Assembly: GCA_040954445.1 (NCBI GenBank)
Contig: CP144361.1
Location: 1,488,001 to 1,552,000, forward strand
Direction: 5' to 3'
Length of the DNA stretch: 64,000 nucleotides
DNA from: Burkholderia sp.
GTDB taxonomy: Bacteria; Pseudomonadota; Gammaproteobacteria; Burkholderiales; Burkholderiaceae
The notes under the pieces are model-generated. The model worked only from the letters and a program-made list of their open reading frames with translations, made no database searches and was not told the DNA's origin. Position numbers and translations under genes: made by a program. Position 1 is the first letter of the stretch. Every line of letters begins with the position of its first letter. Of the stretch, positions 49,985 through 59,786 are shown piece by piece.

Positions 49985-50285
49985 GGCGTTGTTGCATAAA
50001 TCGAGTGTGAGGACGCAATAGCATCGACGGGATAATTTCAGGCGATACGAACGGATTGCGGACGAGCGAGGTCCACCATACGGTTGATGACGCCGACGTG
50101 AACGGAGACCTCAGTCGCCTGCGAGTCGATGTGACGCGCCCAGAGACAGTTGCCGGTGAGGGTCTTGAACCGATACATCGCATTCTCGGCAAGCGATCTC
50201 CGGTAGTAGCCACTTTCTTGCTTCCATTCTCGACGACCGTCACGGGCAATTGCATCAACCGCGCCATTACGCCACGCCGCACCGG
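49985..50285 (-). mobile_element. Outer IS903-group copy, left part (split by nested insertion)
   Basis: Minus-oriented 3' part of a copy that continues at 51411-52239 on the other side of the nested element. It ends in CCGCACCGG, one half of the exact 9-bp duplication. Confidence 0.92.
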
Positions 50286-51410
50286 GGTGTTGTTGCATAA
50301 ATCGAGCGAGATCTGTTGACGTTTACGCGCAACGGTCACGGGGCCAGCCCCTATCAAATCAGATTCCAGAGTAACTGCCTATTCTTTGCCAAGAAAATGC
50401 GCAAGAACATACACAAGACAGGTAAGCTGAAGACACGCTACCGTGTCAGGAATTGGGCGGCCTATAATGCAGGCCTGATCAACCGGGGGAACGTAACAAT
50501 ATGGATAGATGAAACCGTCCTTGCCAGAATACCTGATGCCATACCCGCACGTGGTCGCCCGTGTCTATACGGCGATACGCTGATTCAGGCATTACTTGGC
50601 GTGAAGACCGTCTATCGACTGACGTTGCGCGCCCTACAAGGTTTCACCCAAAGTCTGCGCGATCTGGCCTTCCCGAGCTTGCCGGTGCCGAATTACACCA
50701 CGCTCGGTCGCCGGGCAAAAACGCTTGATGTCGAACTGCCGATTCTGCGTGACCATGAACCGATCCATCTGGTTGTCGACAGCACCGGTCTGAAGGTCTA
50801 TGGAGAAGGTGAATGGCAGGTGCGCCAGCACGGCTACTCGAAGCGGCGCGCGTGGCGTAAAGTCCATCTCGCGCTCAACGCGAATACGGGTCAAGTGCAT
50901 GCCGCGCTAATGACGAATCAGAATGTGGCTGACGGTGACGCTCTGGCCAAGTTGCTCGACCAGATTCCACGCGAAACACAAATCGATGTCATCGGCTGTG
51001 ATGGTGCCTACGACACTAAGCCATGCCATGCGGCCATTGCTGCACGCAGTGCTATTCCTTCGATTCCGCCACGCGAGGGTGCCGCTCATTGGCCAGCGGA
51101 TATGCCCGGTGCGGAGTGGCGTAATGGTGCGGTTGATGCAATTGCCCGTGACGGTCGTCGAGAATGGAAGCAAGAAAGTGGCTACTACCGGAGATCGCTT
51201 GCCGAGAATGCGATGTATCGGTTCAAGACCCTCACCGGCAACTGTCCCTGGGCGCGTCACATCGACGCGCAGGCGGCCGAGGTCTCCGTTCGCGTCGGAG
51301 TCATCAACCGGTATGGTGGCGGACCTCGCTCGTCCGCAATCCGTTCGTATCGCCTGAAATTATCCCGTCGATGCTATTGCGTCCTCACACTCGATTTATG
51401 CAACAACGCC
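50286..51410 (+). mobile_element. Nested IS903-group element with exact 9-bp target duplication
   Basis: 1125-bp plus copy (left repeat GGTGTTGTTGC) inserted in another copy of the same element. Direct repeats CCGCACCGG lie at 50277-50285 and 51411-51419. This shows one IS copy used as a target by another and confirms both the element boundaries and the 9-bp duplication. Confidence 0.95.
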
Positions 51411-51473
51411 CCGCACCGGGCATATCCGCTGGCCAATGAGCGGAACCCTCGCGTGGCGGAATCGAAGGAATAG
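50397..51473 (+). pseudogene. IS903-group transposase, altered C-terminus
   Basis: Open for the first about 305 codons with all DDE residues ([32 protein letters not shown]). An extra base (AACCGGTATGG) then shifts the frame; the last 13 family residues are replaced and the frame runs out of the element into the outer copy ([17 protein letters not shown] and on). It may retain partial activity. Confidence 0.8.
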
Positions 51474-52239
51474 CACTGCGTGCAGCAATGACCGCATGAC
51501 ATGGCTTGGTGTCGTAGGTACCATCACCGCCGATGACATCGATTTGTGTTTCGCGTGGAATCTGGTCGAGCAACTTGGCCAGAGCGTCACCGTCAGCCAC
51601 ATTCTGATTCGTCATTAGCGCGGCATGCACTTGCCCCGTATTCGCGTTGAGCGCGAGATGGACTTTACGCCACGTGCGCCGCTTCGAGTAGCCGTGCTGG
51701 CGCACCTTCCATTCACTTTCTCCATAGACCTTCAGACCGGTGCTGTCACATCCAGATAAATCGGTTCATTGTCACGAAGGATCGGCAGTTCGACATCAAG
51801 CGTTTTTGCCCGGCGACAGAGCGTGGTGTAATTCGGCACCGGCAAGCTCGGGAAGGCCAGATCGCGCAGACTTTGGGTGAAACCTTGTAGGGCGCGCAAC
51901 GTCAGTCGATAAACGGTCTTCACGCCAAGTAATGTCTGAATCAGCATATCGCCGTATAGACACGAGCGACCACGTGTGGGTATGGCATCGGGTATTCTGG
52001 CAAGGACGGCTTCATCTATCCATATTGTTACGTTCCCCAGGTTGATCAGGCCTTCATTATAGGCCGCCCAATTCCTGACACGGTAGCGTGCCTTCGGCTC
52101 ACCTTTCTTGTGTATGTCCTTGCGCATTTTCTTGGCAAAAATTAGGCAGTTACTCTGGAATCTGACTTGATAGGAGGCTGGCCCCGCGACCGTTGCGCGT
52201 CAACGTCAACGGATCTCGCTCGATTTATGCAACAACGCC
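51411..52239 (-). mobile_element. Outer IS903-group copy, right part
   Basis: Continues the copy begun at 49985. It contains the transposase start (52127, MRKDIHKKGEPKARYRVRN) open to 51732, where a deletion turns GTCGACAACC into GTCACATCC. The outer copy was already defective or decayed after interruption. Confidence 0.9.
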
Positions 52240-52318
52240 CCCGCATGTGATAGGCATGGCAAACGAGATATGAGGGTCGATGTGCTAATTTAAAGATCAC
52301 GCATTGCGGATTAATAAG
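52240..52318. repeat. MITE half element
   Basis: CATGTGATAGGCATGGCAAA, CGAGATATGAGGGTCGATG, then CTAATTTAAAGATCACGCAT and TGCGGATTAATAA: right arm and centre, closest to the IS630-type copy (TTTAAAGAT) at 23092. Confidence 0.72.
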
Positions 52319-52436
52319 CGTTTACTGAGCGAAGGCTCCGATTTTCCAGGATCTGCAACGAAAAGCCGTTTGAAGGCCGCAGTGTCGAGGGCAGCTTTTG
52401 TTATGCTACGCCCTTTGCAATTCACAGAATCACGCC
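52319..52436. other. psd upstream region
   Basis: About 118 bp, probably native. TATGCT at 52402-52407 could be a -10 element, but no well-spaced -35 is visible. ilvC, which precedes psd in related genomes, is absent. Confidence 0.4.
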
Positions 52437-53081
52437 ATGAATTATCCTCATCCGATAATCGCGCGCGAAGGCTGGCCGTTCATCGCGATCGCTGCCGTCA
52501 TCGCGCTGTTGATTCATACTTTCGCGGGTTTCGGCCTGGCCTGGCCATTCTGGCTGTTGCTCGTCTTCGTGGTACAGTTCTTCCGCGACCCGGCCCGGTC
52601 GATCCCGACCGAGGCCAATGCGGTGCTGTGCCCGGCCGACGGGCGCATCGTCGCGGTGGAAACCGCGCACGATCCCTACGCGCAACGCGAGGCGCTCAAG
52701 ATCAGCGTGTTTATGAACGTGTTTAACGTTCATGCGCAGCGCTCGCCGGTCGACGGCGCGATCACCAAGGTCGAATACTTCCCAGGCGTCTTCCTAAACG
52801 CGGCGATCGACAAAGCCTCGACCGAGAACGAGCGTAACGCGGTGGTGATCCATACCGGCAGCAACCATATCGTCACCTCGGTGCAGATCGCTGGGCTGGT
52901 GGCGCGGCGCATTCTCTGCTACGTGCGCAATGGCGAACCGCTCATGCGCGGCCAGCGCTACGGCTTCATTCGCCTCGGTTCGCGCGTGGACGTGTACCTG
53001 CCGATCGGCAGCCGCGCCCGCGTCTCGATCGGCGAAAAAGTTTCCGCATCGTCGACGATTCTCGCTGAATTGCCGCAGTAA
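52437..53081 (+). CDS. psd: Phosphatidylserine decarboxylase (short type)
   Basis: Converts phosphatidylserine to phosphatidylethanolamine at the inner membrane; pyruvoyl enzyme made by self-cleavage. The protein has 214 residues, the short PSD class. The start at 52437 gives [16 protein letters not shown] hydrophobic N-terminal segment (about 12-45) precedes [22 protein letters not shown]. Further motifs are [17 protein letters not shown] and, near the C-terminus, [13 protein letters not shown], where cleavage at Gly-Ser forms the pyruvoyl group. It lies 15 bp upstream of pssA, giving the complete PS synthase/decarboxylase pair for PE synthesis. Usual neighbours ilvC and leuA are absent. Confidence 0.96.
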   Translation: MNYPHPIIAREGWPFIAIAAVIALLIHTFAGFGLAWPFWLLLVFVVQFFRDPARSIPTEANAVLCPADGRIVAVETAHDPYAQREALKISVFMNVFNVHAQRSPVDGAITKVEYFPGVFLNAAIDKASTENERNAVVIHTGSNHIVTSVQIAGLVARRILCYVRNGEPLMRGQRYGFIRLGSRVDVYLPIGSRARVSIGEKVSASSTILAELPQ

Positions 53082-53096
53082 GCGGCGGGAGGCTCG

Positions 53097-53963
53097 ATGG
53101 CTGCATTCCAACCGCGCCGGTCGCGCAACGGCAAGTCCCCGCCGCGTTTGTTCCGACGCAACAAAGTGCTCGGTGCCGACAATTTGTCGGTCGAGCCGCG
53201 CCGTACTGCACGCCAGCAGTACCTGCGCACCCGAGGCATCTACCTGCTGCCCAACGCTGTCACTACCGCCGCGCTGTTCTGCGGCTTCTTCGCGGTAGTG
53301 CAAGCGATGAGCGTGCGCTTCGAAATCGCCGCAATCGCGATCTTCGTGGCGATGGTGCTCGACGGCATGGACGGTCGCGTAGCGCGCATGACGCACACAC
53401 AGAGCGCATTCGGCGAGCAGTTCGACAGCCTGTCCGACATGGTTTCGTTCGGCGTAGCGCCGGCCCTGGTGATGTACGAATGGGTGCTCAAGGATCTGGG
53501 CCGATGGGGGTGGCTCGCCGCCTTCGTCTACTGCTCGGGCACCGCCCTGCGCCTGGCGCGCTTCAACACCAATATCGATGTGGTCGACAAGCGCTTCTTC
53601 CAGGGCCTACCGAGCCCGGCCGTGGCCGCGCTGATCGCCGGCTTCGTATGGTTGGCTACCGACAACCGCGTTCCGCTCAAGCTCGGCTGGTTGCCCTGGG
53701 TAGCCTTCGTGCTGACTATTTATGCCGGCGTGACCATGGTGTCGAATGCGCCATTTTACAGCGGCAAGGCGCTCGACGTGCGAAACCGCGTGCCATTCAC
53801 GGCGATCCTGCTGGTGGTGGCTTTCGTTTTGGTGTCCTCCGATCCGCTGCTTATGCTGTTCGGGTTGTTCGTGCTGTATGGCCTGTCGGGCTACGTGTTC
53901 TGGGGCTACATAGCAATCCGCGACCGTGCCAATCGGGTCCACTCGTCCCAGCGTGAGCACTGA
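53097..53963 (+). CDS. pssA: CDP-diacylglycerol--serine O-phosphatidyltransferase
   Basis: Inner-membrane enzyme forming phosphatidylserine from CDP-diacylglycerol and serine, substrate for the adjacent psd product. The protein has 288 residues with a basic N-terminal region and about eight membrane segments. The CDP-alcohol phosphatidyltransferase motif DG-x2-AR-x8-G-x3-D-x3-D is visible as DGRVARMTHTQSAFGEQF followed by DSLSD. The ATG at 53097 lies 15 bp after psd, so the two are co-transcribed. A strong hairpin overlaps the last codons and follows the stop. Confidence 0.96.
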   Translation: MAAFQPRRSRNGKSPPRLFRRNKVLGADNLSVEPRRTARQQYLRTRGIYLLPNAVTTAALFCGFFAVVQAMSVRFEIAAIAIFVAMVLDGMDGRVARMTHTQSAFGEQFDSLSDMVSFGVAPALVMYEWVLKDLGRWGWLAAFVYCSGTALRLARFNTNIDVVDKRFFQGLPSPAVAALIAGFVWLATDNRVPLKLGWLPWVAFVLTIYAGVTMVSNAPFYSGKALDVRNRVPFTAILLVVAFVLVSSDPLLMLFGLFVLYGLSGYVFWGYIAIRDRANRVHSSQREH

Positions 53964-53994
53964 GGCCGCTGGCAACGCCAGCGGCCTCAGTGCT
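53956..53994 (+). terminator. Terminator hairpin of psd-pssA, T-run replaced by IS end
   Basis: AGCACTGAGGCCGCTGGC-AAC-GCCAGCGGCCTCAGTGCT: 18-bp perfect arms, 3-nt loop, overlapping the pssA stop codon. Instead of a T-run, the sequence continues with an IS terminal repeat (CGATTCATGCAACAACGCC), so an insertion or recombination removed the T-tract. Confidence 0.8.
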
Positions 53995-54322
53995 CGATTC
54001 ATGCAACAACGCCGATCGCCGGTGGTAGCCACTGTCTTGCTTTCATTCTCGACGACCGTCACGGGCAATTGCATCAACCGCGCCATTACGCCACGCCGCA
54101 CCGGACATATCCGCTGGCCAATGAGGGGCACCCTCGCGTGGCGGAATCGAAGGAATAGTACTGCGTGCAGCAATGGCCGCATGGCATGTCTTGGTGTCGT
54201 AGGCACCATCACCGCCGATGACATCGATTTGTTCTTCGCGTGGAATCTGGTCGAGCAACTTGGCCAGAGCGTCATGGTCAGCCACATTCTGATGCGTCAT
54301 TAGCGCGGCATGCACTTGACCG
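53995..54322 (-). mobile_element. IS903-group end plus internal fragment
   Basis: A degenerate solo end (53994-54013) followed by a minus-oriented internal piece (GATCGCCGGTGGTAGCC to GCATGCACTTGACCGG), covering the second catalytic Asp region. Both ends are recombinant. Confidence 0.82.
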
Positions 54323-54369
54323 GGGCGTTGTTGCATAAATCAAGCGCGAGGACGCAATGGCATCGACGG
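54323..54369 (-). mobile_element. IS903-group end fragment
   Basis: GGCGTTGTTGCATAAATCAAGCGCGAGGACGC-type 3' end of about 47 bp, directly followed by another end at 54370. Confidence 0.75.
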
Positions 54370-54529
54370 GGTGTTGTTGCATAAATCGAGCGCGAGGATG
54401 CAATGGCATCGACGGGCATATTGATCACGAATTTCGGATCAATAATTCAAGCGATATGAACGGATTGCGGACGAGCGAGGTCCGCAATCCGTTCCATTGC
54501 GTCCTCACACTCGATTTATGCAACAACGC
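54370..54529. repeat. Fold-back of the IS903-group 3' end, with an IS630/MITE end inside
   Basis: The left arm GGTGTTGTTGCATAAATCGA with GGATGCAATGGCATCGACGG is interrupted by TTGATCACGAATTTCGGATC (IS630/MITE end). It then continues GATATGAACGGATTGCGGAC, turns at GAGCGAG, and returns GTCCGCAATCCGTT, CATTGCGTCCTCACACTCGA, TTTATGCAACAACGC. The turn is at the same position as in the fold-back at 48765. The returning arm has a small deletion. Confidence 0.8.
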
Positions 54530-54908
54530 GCCCTTGACCGGTATTCGAGTTGAGCGCGAGATGGACTTTACACCACGTGCGCCGCATCGAGTAGCCGTGC
54601 TGGCGCCAGCCTTCCATTCACCTTCGCCATAGACCTTCAGACCGGTGCTGTCGACAACCAGATGGATCGGTTCGTTGTCGCGAAGGATCGGTAGATCGAC
54701 ATCAAGCGTTTTTGCCCGCGACAGAGCGTGGTGTAATTCGGTACCGGCAAGCTCGGGAAGGCCAGAGCGCGCAGACTTTGGGTGAAACCTTGCAGGGCGC
54801 GCAACGTTAGTCGATAGACGGTCTTCACGCCAAGTAATGCCTGAATCAGCGCATCGCCGTACAGACGCGGGCGACCAACGCGTGAGTACAGGTGTCGGCC
54901 ATTCTGGC
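54530..54908 (-). mobile_element. Outer IS903-group copy, left part
   Basis: Minus-oriented, interrupted by the nested element at 54909 and continuing at 56032. It ends CCATTCTGGC. Decayed (extra GCC, lost bases), so no usable frame. Confidence 0.87.
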
Positions 54909-56031
54909 GGCGTTGTTGCATAAATCGAGCGAGATCCGTTGACGTTTACGCGCAACGGTCGCGGGGCCAGCCTCCTATCAAGTCAGATTCCAGAGTAACT
55001 GCCTAATTTTTGCCAAGAAAATGCGCAAGGACATACACAAGAAAGGTGAGCCGAAGGCACGCTACCGTGTCAGGAATTGGGCAGCCTATAATGAAGGCCT
55101 GATCAGCCGGGGGAACGTAACAATATGGATAGATGAAGCCGTCCTTGCCAGAATGCCCGATGCCATACCCACACGTGGTCGCCCGTGTGTATACGGCGAT
55201 ACGCTGATTCAGGCATTACTTGGCGTGAAGACCGTCTATCGACTGACCTTGCGCGCCCTGCAAGGTTTCACCCAAAGTCTGCGCGATTTGGCCTTCCCGA
55301 GCTTGCCGGTGCCGAATTACACCACGCTCTGTCGCCGGGCAAAAACGCTTGATGTCGAACTGCCGATCCTTCGTGACAATGAACCGATCCATCTGGTTGT
55401 CGACAGCACCGGTCTGAAGGTCTATGGAGAAGGTGAATGGAAGGTGCGCCAGCACGGCTACTCGAAGCGGCGCACGTGGCGTAAAGTCCATCTCGCGCTC
55501 AACGCGAATACAGGTCAAGTGCATGCCGCGCTAATGACGAATCAGAATGTGGCTGACGGTGACGCTCTGGCCAAGTTGCTCGACCAGATTCCACGCGAAG
55601 AACAAATCGATATCATCGGCGGTGACGGTGCCTACGACACCAAGCCATGCCATGCGGCCATTGCTGCACGCAGTGCTATTCCTTCGATTCCGCCACGCGA
55701 GGGTGCCGCTCATTGGCCAGCGGATATGCCCGGTGCGGCGTGGCGTAATGGCGCGGTTGATGCAATTGCCCGTGACGGTCGTCGAGAATGGAAGCAACAC
55801 AGTGGCTACCACCGGCGATCGCTTGCCGAGAATGCGATGTATCGGTTCAAGACCCTCACCGGCCACTGTCTCTGGGCGCGTCACATCGCCGCGCAGGCGA
55901 CCGAGGTCGCCGTTCGCGTCGGCGTCATCAACCGCATGGCGGACCTCGCTCGTCCGCAATCCGTTCGTATCGCCTGAATTATGCCCGTCCGATGCCATGG
56001 CGTCCTCACGTTCGATTTATGCAACAACGCC
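54909..56031 (+). mobile_element. Nested, intact IS903-group element
   Basis: 1123-bp plus copy with good repeats (GGCGTTGTTGCATAAATCGA and TCGATTTATGCAACAACGCC) and an intact transposase. It lies inside another copy. ATTCTGGC (8 bp) directly flanks both sides, one base short of the 9 bp found elsewhere. Best candidate for the active reference copy in this window. Confidence 0.96.
55021..55977 (+). CDS. IS903-group (IS5 family) transposase, intact
   Basis: 318 residues. N-terminal basic segment MRKDIHKKGEPKARYRVRNW. Catalytic D128 in HLVVDSTGLKVYGEGEWKVR, D202 in IIGGDGAYDT, E270 in [16 protein letters not shown], with Y263, R266 and K277 completing the Y-(2)-R-(3)-E-(6)-K signature; C-terminus RPQSVRIA. 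The frame is clean and lies in an element with both ends, so it is the strongest candidate for an active transposase here. Confidence 0.96.
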   Translation: MRKDIHKKGEPKARYRVRNWAAYNEGLISRGNVTIWIDEAVLARMPDAIPTRGRPCVYGDTLIQALLGVKTVYRLTLRALQGFTQSLRDLAFPSLPVPNYTTLCRRAKTLDVELPILRDNEPIHLVVDSTGLKVYGEGEWKVRQHGYSKRRTWRKVHLALNANTGQVHAALMTNQNVADGDALAKLLDQIPREEQIDIIGGDGAYDTKPCHAAIAARSAIPSIPPREGAAHWPADMPGAAWRNGAVDAIARDGRREWKQHSGYHRRSLAENAMYRFKTLTGHCLWARHIAAQATEVAVRVGVINRMADLARPQSVRIA

Positions 56032-56278
56032 ATTCTGGCAAGGATGGCTTCATCTATCTATATCGTCACGCTCCCCCGGTTGATTAGGCCTTGATTATAG
56101 GCCGCCCAATTCCGGACACGGTAGCGTGCCTTCGGCTCACCTGTCTTGTGTATGTCCTTGCGCATTTTCTTGGCAAGAATTAGGCAGTTACTCTGGAATC
56201 TGGCTTGATAGGTGGGCTGGCCCAGAGACTCTTGCGCGTAAACGTCAATGGATCTCGCTCGATTTATGCAACAAAGCC
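56032..56278 (-). mobile_element. Outer IS903-group copy, right part
   Basis: Continuation of the copy begun at 54530. It starts ATTCTGGCAAGG and contains the transposase start (56166) and a right end with one change (ACAAAGCC). Confidence 0.87.
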
Positions 56279-56335
56279 TCTCATATGAGGAGGAAAATGT
56301 GCAAATTTCAAGATCACAAATATCGGATTAATAAC
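56279..56335. repeat. MITE half element
   Basis: TCTCATATGAGGAGGAAAAT, then CAAATTTCAAGATCACAAAT and ATCGGATTAATAA: right arm of the palindromic MITE. Confidence 0.7.
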
Positions 56336-56607
56336 GCACCAAATGGATGACTGCGGCACTTTGAAATTCCTATGCGTCAAGCAACTTCACTCTGCATGTT
56401 TTTGAACAAAAAACAGAGTCTGCGCCGCAGCGACCGGGAGACTAGGCCTGTCCTCGCCCCGAACGCCTCACATCCAGGTGCCAAGAACACCGGTCGCATC
56501 GCTCGATGCCAATGCAAGCCGGTGATCAGGCTCTGATCGCAATTCGCTCCCCGGCCTGCCGCGATTCTCCCGGCATCCCCTGCCGATCGTCCCCACAGGA
56601 CTGGAAT
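56336..56607. other. trpE upstream region
   Basis: About 270 bp, apparently native. An open frame from 56372 (MRQATSLCMFLNKKQSLRRSD and on, about 54 codons) has no Trp codons, so it is not an attenuator leader and I doubt it is a gene. AGGA at 56597 serves trpE. No clear promoter. The rpe/gph genes that precede trpE in related genomes are absent. Confidence 0.4.
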
Positions 56608-58100
56608 ATGACTAAACTCGACTTTCAATCGCTCACGAATCAAGGCTACAACCGTATCCCGCTGATCGCGGAAACACTCGCCGACCTCGAAACTCCACTC
56701 TCGTTGTACCTCAAGTTGGCCCAGTCCGAGTGCAGCGGTGCCAATTCCTTCCTGCTTGAATCGGTGGTCGGCGGCGAACGCTTTGGCCGCTACTCGTTCA
56801 TCGGCCTGCCGGCCCGGACCCTGGTGCGCACGAGCAAGGGCATCTGCGAGGTGGTCACCGACGGGAAGGTGGCCGAGACGCACGAGGGCGACCCGTTTGC
56901 TTTCATCGAGCAGTTCCAAGCACGCTTCAAGGTGGCCCATCGCCCCGGCCTGCCGCGCTTCTGCGGCGGACTAGCCGGCTACTTCGGCTACGACGCGGTA
57001 CGCTACTTCGAAAAGAAGCTGGCCGATACAGTGCCGCCCGACGACCTACACCTGCCCGACATCCAGCTACTTGTGAGCGAGGAAGTCGCCGTAATCGACA
57101 ACCTGGCCGGAAAGCTCTACCTAATCATCTACGCAGATCCGTCGTGCCCCGAGGCCTACCCGCGGGCCAGGCAGCGCCTGCGCGAGCTCAAGCAGCGGCT
57201 GCATTCGACGGTGCAACCGCCGGTAACCTCGCCGAGCGTGCGCACCGAGACCGTCCGCCAATTCAAGAAGAACGATTACCTGGCCGCTGTGCTCAAAGCT
57301 AAAGAATACATTACCGAGGGCGAGCTGATGCAGATCCAGGTCGGCCAGCGCTTGACCAAGCCCTATCGCGACAATCCCCTCTCGCTGTATCGTGCGCTGC
57401 GTTCGATGAATCCCTCGCCGTACATGTACTACTACAATTTCGGCAACTTCCACGTAGTGGGCGCCTCGCCCGAGATCCTGGTGCGCCAGGAAAAACGCGG
57501 CGAGGACCAGATCGTCACGATTCGCCCGCTCGCCGGCACGCGTACGCGCGGCAACACGCCGGAGCACGACGCCGCGCTCGCCACCGAGCTGCTCAACGAC
57601 CCGAAGGAAATCGCCGAGCACGTGATGCTGATCGACCTGGCACGCAACGACGTCGGTCGCATCGCTACCATCGGCTCGGTCGCCGTGACCGAAAAGATGG
57701 TGATTGAGAAGTACTCGCACGTGCAGCACATCGTTAGCTCGGTGGAAGGCAAACTCAAACCCGGCATGACCAACTACGACGTGCTGCGCGCGACCTTCCC
57801 GCCGGCACTCTGTCGGGCGCACCCAAGGTGCGCGCCATGGAGCTGATCGATGAACTGGAGCCGGTCAAGCGCGGCCTGTATGGCGGCGCGGTTGGCTACC
57901 TATCATTTTCAGGTGAAATGGACCTAGCCATCGCGATCCGCACAGGCCTGATCCACAACGGTAATCTCTACGTGCAGGCCGCGGCCGGCGTGGTGGCGGA
58001 CTCGGTGCCCGAATCCGAATGGCAGGAAACTGAGAACAAAGCACGCGCCGTACTGCGTGCAGCGGAACAGGTGCAGGACGGCCTTGATAGCGACTTCTGA
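56608..58100 (+). pseudogene. trpE: Anthranilate synthase component I (trpE), single-base frameshift
   Basis: Chorismate to anthranilate, first committed step of tryptophan synthesis. The start at 56608 gives MTKLDFQSLTNQGYNRIPLI. The N-terminal part carries the Trp-binding LLESVVGGERFGRYSFIG. The chorismate-binding domain is well preserved ([70 protein letters not shown]). At about 57800, CGACCTTCCCGCCGGCACTC lacks one G compared with the frame needed for [11 protein letters not shown]; the frame ends after [11 protein letters not shown] at 57846. The rest ([20 protein letters not shown] to the TGA at 58100) is intact in another frame. The break falls in an active-site motif, so the product is inactive unless the base is a sequencing error or frameshifting occurs. 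The downstream half shows no other damage, so the lesion is recent or artefactual. Confidence 0.93.
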
Positions 58101-58113
58101 ATAAAGACTGACT

Positions 58114-58719
58114 ATGCTGCTGATGATCGACAACTACGATTCGTTTACCTACAACCTTGTCCAGTACTTCGGCGAACGTGGCGAAGACGTTCAGACTCAT
58201 CGCAACGACGAGATCACACTCGCGCAGATCGCCGAGCTCGATCCAGAGGTGATTTGCCTGTCGCCGGGCCCCAGCATCCCCCAACACGCGGGCATCACGC
58301 TCGAAGTGCTGCGCGAATTCTCTGAAAAGAAGCCGATCCTGGGCGTGTGCCTCGGCCACCAGGCAATCGGCGAGGCTTTCGGTGGCCATGTGATCCGCGC
58401 GAAAACCATCATGCACGGCAAGGTGAGTCGCATCGAGACCGACGGTCGCGGCGTGTTTGCCGACATACCTCGGTACTTCAATGTGACGCGCTACCACTCG
58501 CTGGCGATCGAGCGCGAGTCGCTACCCGACTGCCTGGAAATCTCGGCCTGGACTGAAGATGGTGAGATCATGGGTGTGCGCCACAAGAAGCTGCCGATCG
58601 AGGGCGTACAGTTCCACCCCGAATCGATCCTGTCCGAGTACGGCCACGCACAGTTGCAGAATTTCCTGAAAAAAGCGCGCGAGAGCGTGGCCCAGCCGGG
58701 AGGAGCGGCGATGCAATGA
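58114..58719 (+). CDS. trpG: Anthranilate synthase component II (glutamine amidotransferase) TrpG
   Basis: Glutaminase subunit that supplies ammonia to TrpE (and possibly to aminodeoxychorismate synthase). The protein has 201 residues, typical. The class I amidotransferase triad is visible: Cys79 in [17 protein letters not shown], and His-Glu in [10 protein letters not shown]. The oxyanion region [13 protein letters not shown] and N-terminal [21 protein letters not shown] are also typical. It lies 13 bp after trpE and overlaps trpD by 4 bp (ATGA). It remains intact although trpE is frameshifted. Confidence 0.96.
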   Translation: MLLMIDNYDSFTYNLVQYFGERGEDVQTHRNDEITLAQIAELDPEVICLSPGPSIPQHAGITLEVLREFSEKKPILGVCLGHQAIGEAFGGHVIRAKTIMHGKVSRIETDGRGVFADIPRYFNVTRYHSLAIERESLPDCLEISAWTEDGEIMGVRHKKLPIEGVQFHPESILSEYGHAQLQNFLKKARESVAQPGGAAMQ

Positions 58720-59747
58720 CAATTACTCCGCAGGAAGCACTGCAACGCACGATTGAGCGCCGCGAGATCTTCCACGATGAGATGCTGCATCTGATGCGGA
58801 TGATCATGCGTGGCGACATGTCGCCCGTGATGGTCGCCGCGATCATCACGGGCCTACGCGTGAAGAAGGAGACGATCGGCGAGATCGCTGCAGCCGCCAT
58901 CGTAATGCGCGAATTTGTGCGCAACGTCGATGTCGACGACAATTCGCATTTCGTCGACATTGTCGGCACCGGCGGAGACGGCTCGCATACCTTCAACATC
59001 TCGACCGCGACCATGTTCGTGTCGGCTGCGGCCGGTGCGAAGGTGGCTAAACATGGCAATCGCAGCGTTTCGAGCAAGTCCGGCAGTGCCGATGTGCTCG
59101 ACGCGCTCGGCGTCAACATCGACCTCGCCCCCGAGCAGGTAGCGGCTTCGATTGAGGCCACCGGGATTGGCTTCATGTACGCTCCGAACCATCATCCAGC
59201 GATGAAGCACATCGCTCCGGTACGCCGCGAGCTCGGCGTGCGGACCCTGTTCAACATCCTCGGACCGCTGACCAATCCGGCTGGCGCGCCCAACCGGCTG
59301 ATGGGCGTGTTCCACCCCGACCTAGTGGGAATCCAGGTACGCGTGATGCAACAGCTCGGTACCAAGCATGTGCTGGTGGTCTACGGCAAGGATGGCATAG
59401 ACGAAGTATCACTCGGCGCGGCCACCCTGGTGGGCGAACTACGCGACGGCAAGGTCACAGAGTACGAAATCCATCCGGAGGATTTTGGCCTGCAAATGGT
59501 CTCGAACCGCACGCTGAAGGTCGAGAACGTCGACGAGTCGCGCGTGATGCTGCTCGAGGCGCTCGACAACAAGCCTGGCGTGGCGCGCGAGATTGTCACG
59601 CTGAACGCGGGCACCGCGCTCTACGTGACCAATATCGTGCCTTCAATCGCCGAAGGCATTGGCCTCGCGCGCGAGGCCATCGCCAGCGGCGCGGCGCGCG
59701 CCAAGGTTGACGAACTAGTACGCTTTACCAGTCAGTTTCTGCGCTGA
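58716..59747 (+). CDS. trpD: Anthranilate phosphoribosyltransferase TrpD
   Basis: Transfers phosphoribose from PRPP to anthranilate. The protein has 343 residues, normal. Motifs are [17 protein letters not shown] (PRPP/anthranilate-binding GTGGD), [60 protein letters not shown] (in order), and [22 protein letters not shown]. The start codon overlaps the trpG stop by 4 bp, so it is translationally coupled. trpC should follow; instead an IS begins 40 bp after the stop and the next gene is mnmE, so trpC has been lost or moved. Confidence 0.97.
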   Translation: MTITPQEALQRTIERREIFHDEMLHLMRMIMRGDMSPVMVAAIITGLRVKKETIGEIAAAAIVMREFVRNVDVDDNSHFVDIVGTGGDGSHTFNISTATMFVSAAAGAKVAKHGNRSVSSKSGSADVLDALGVNIDLAPEQVAASIEATGIGFMYAPNHHPAMKHIAPVRRELGVRTLFNILGPLTNPAGAPNRLMGVFHPDLVGIQVRVMQQLGTKHVLVVYGKDGIDEVSLGAATLVGELRDGKVTEYEIHPEDFGLQMVSNRTLKVENVDESRVMLLEALDNKPGVAREIVTLNAGTALYVTNIVPSIAEGIGLAREAIASGAARAKVDELVRFTSQFLR

Positions 59748-59786
59748 CCCCCCTGCGGGCCGACTGGCCAACTAGTCAGTCAATCC

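Noticed and set aside
56372..56536. Possible trp leader peptide upstream of trpE
   Set aside because: The frame contains no tryptophan codons and no attenuator-like hairpin with T-run follows.
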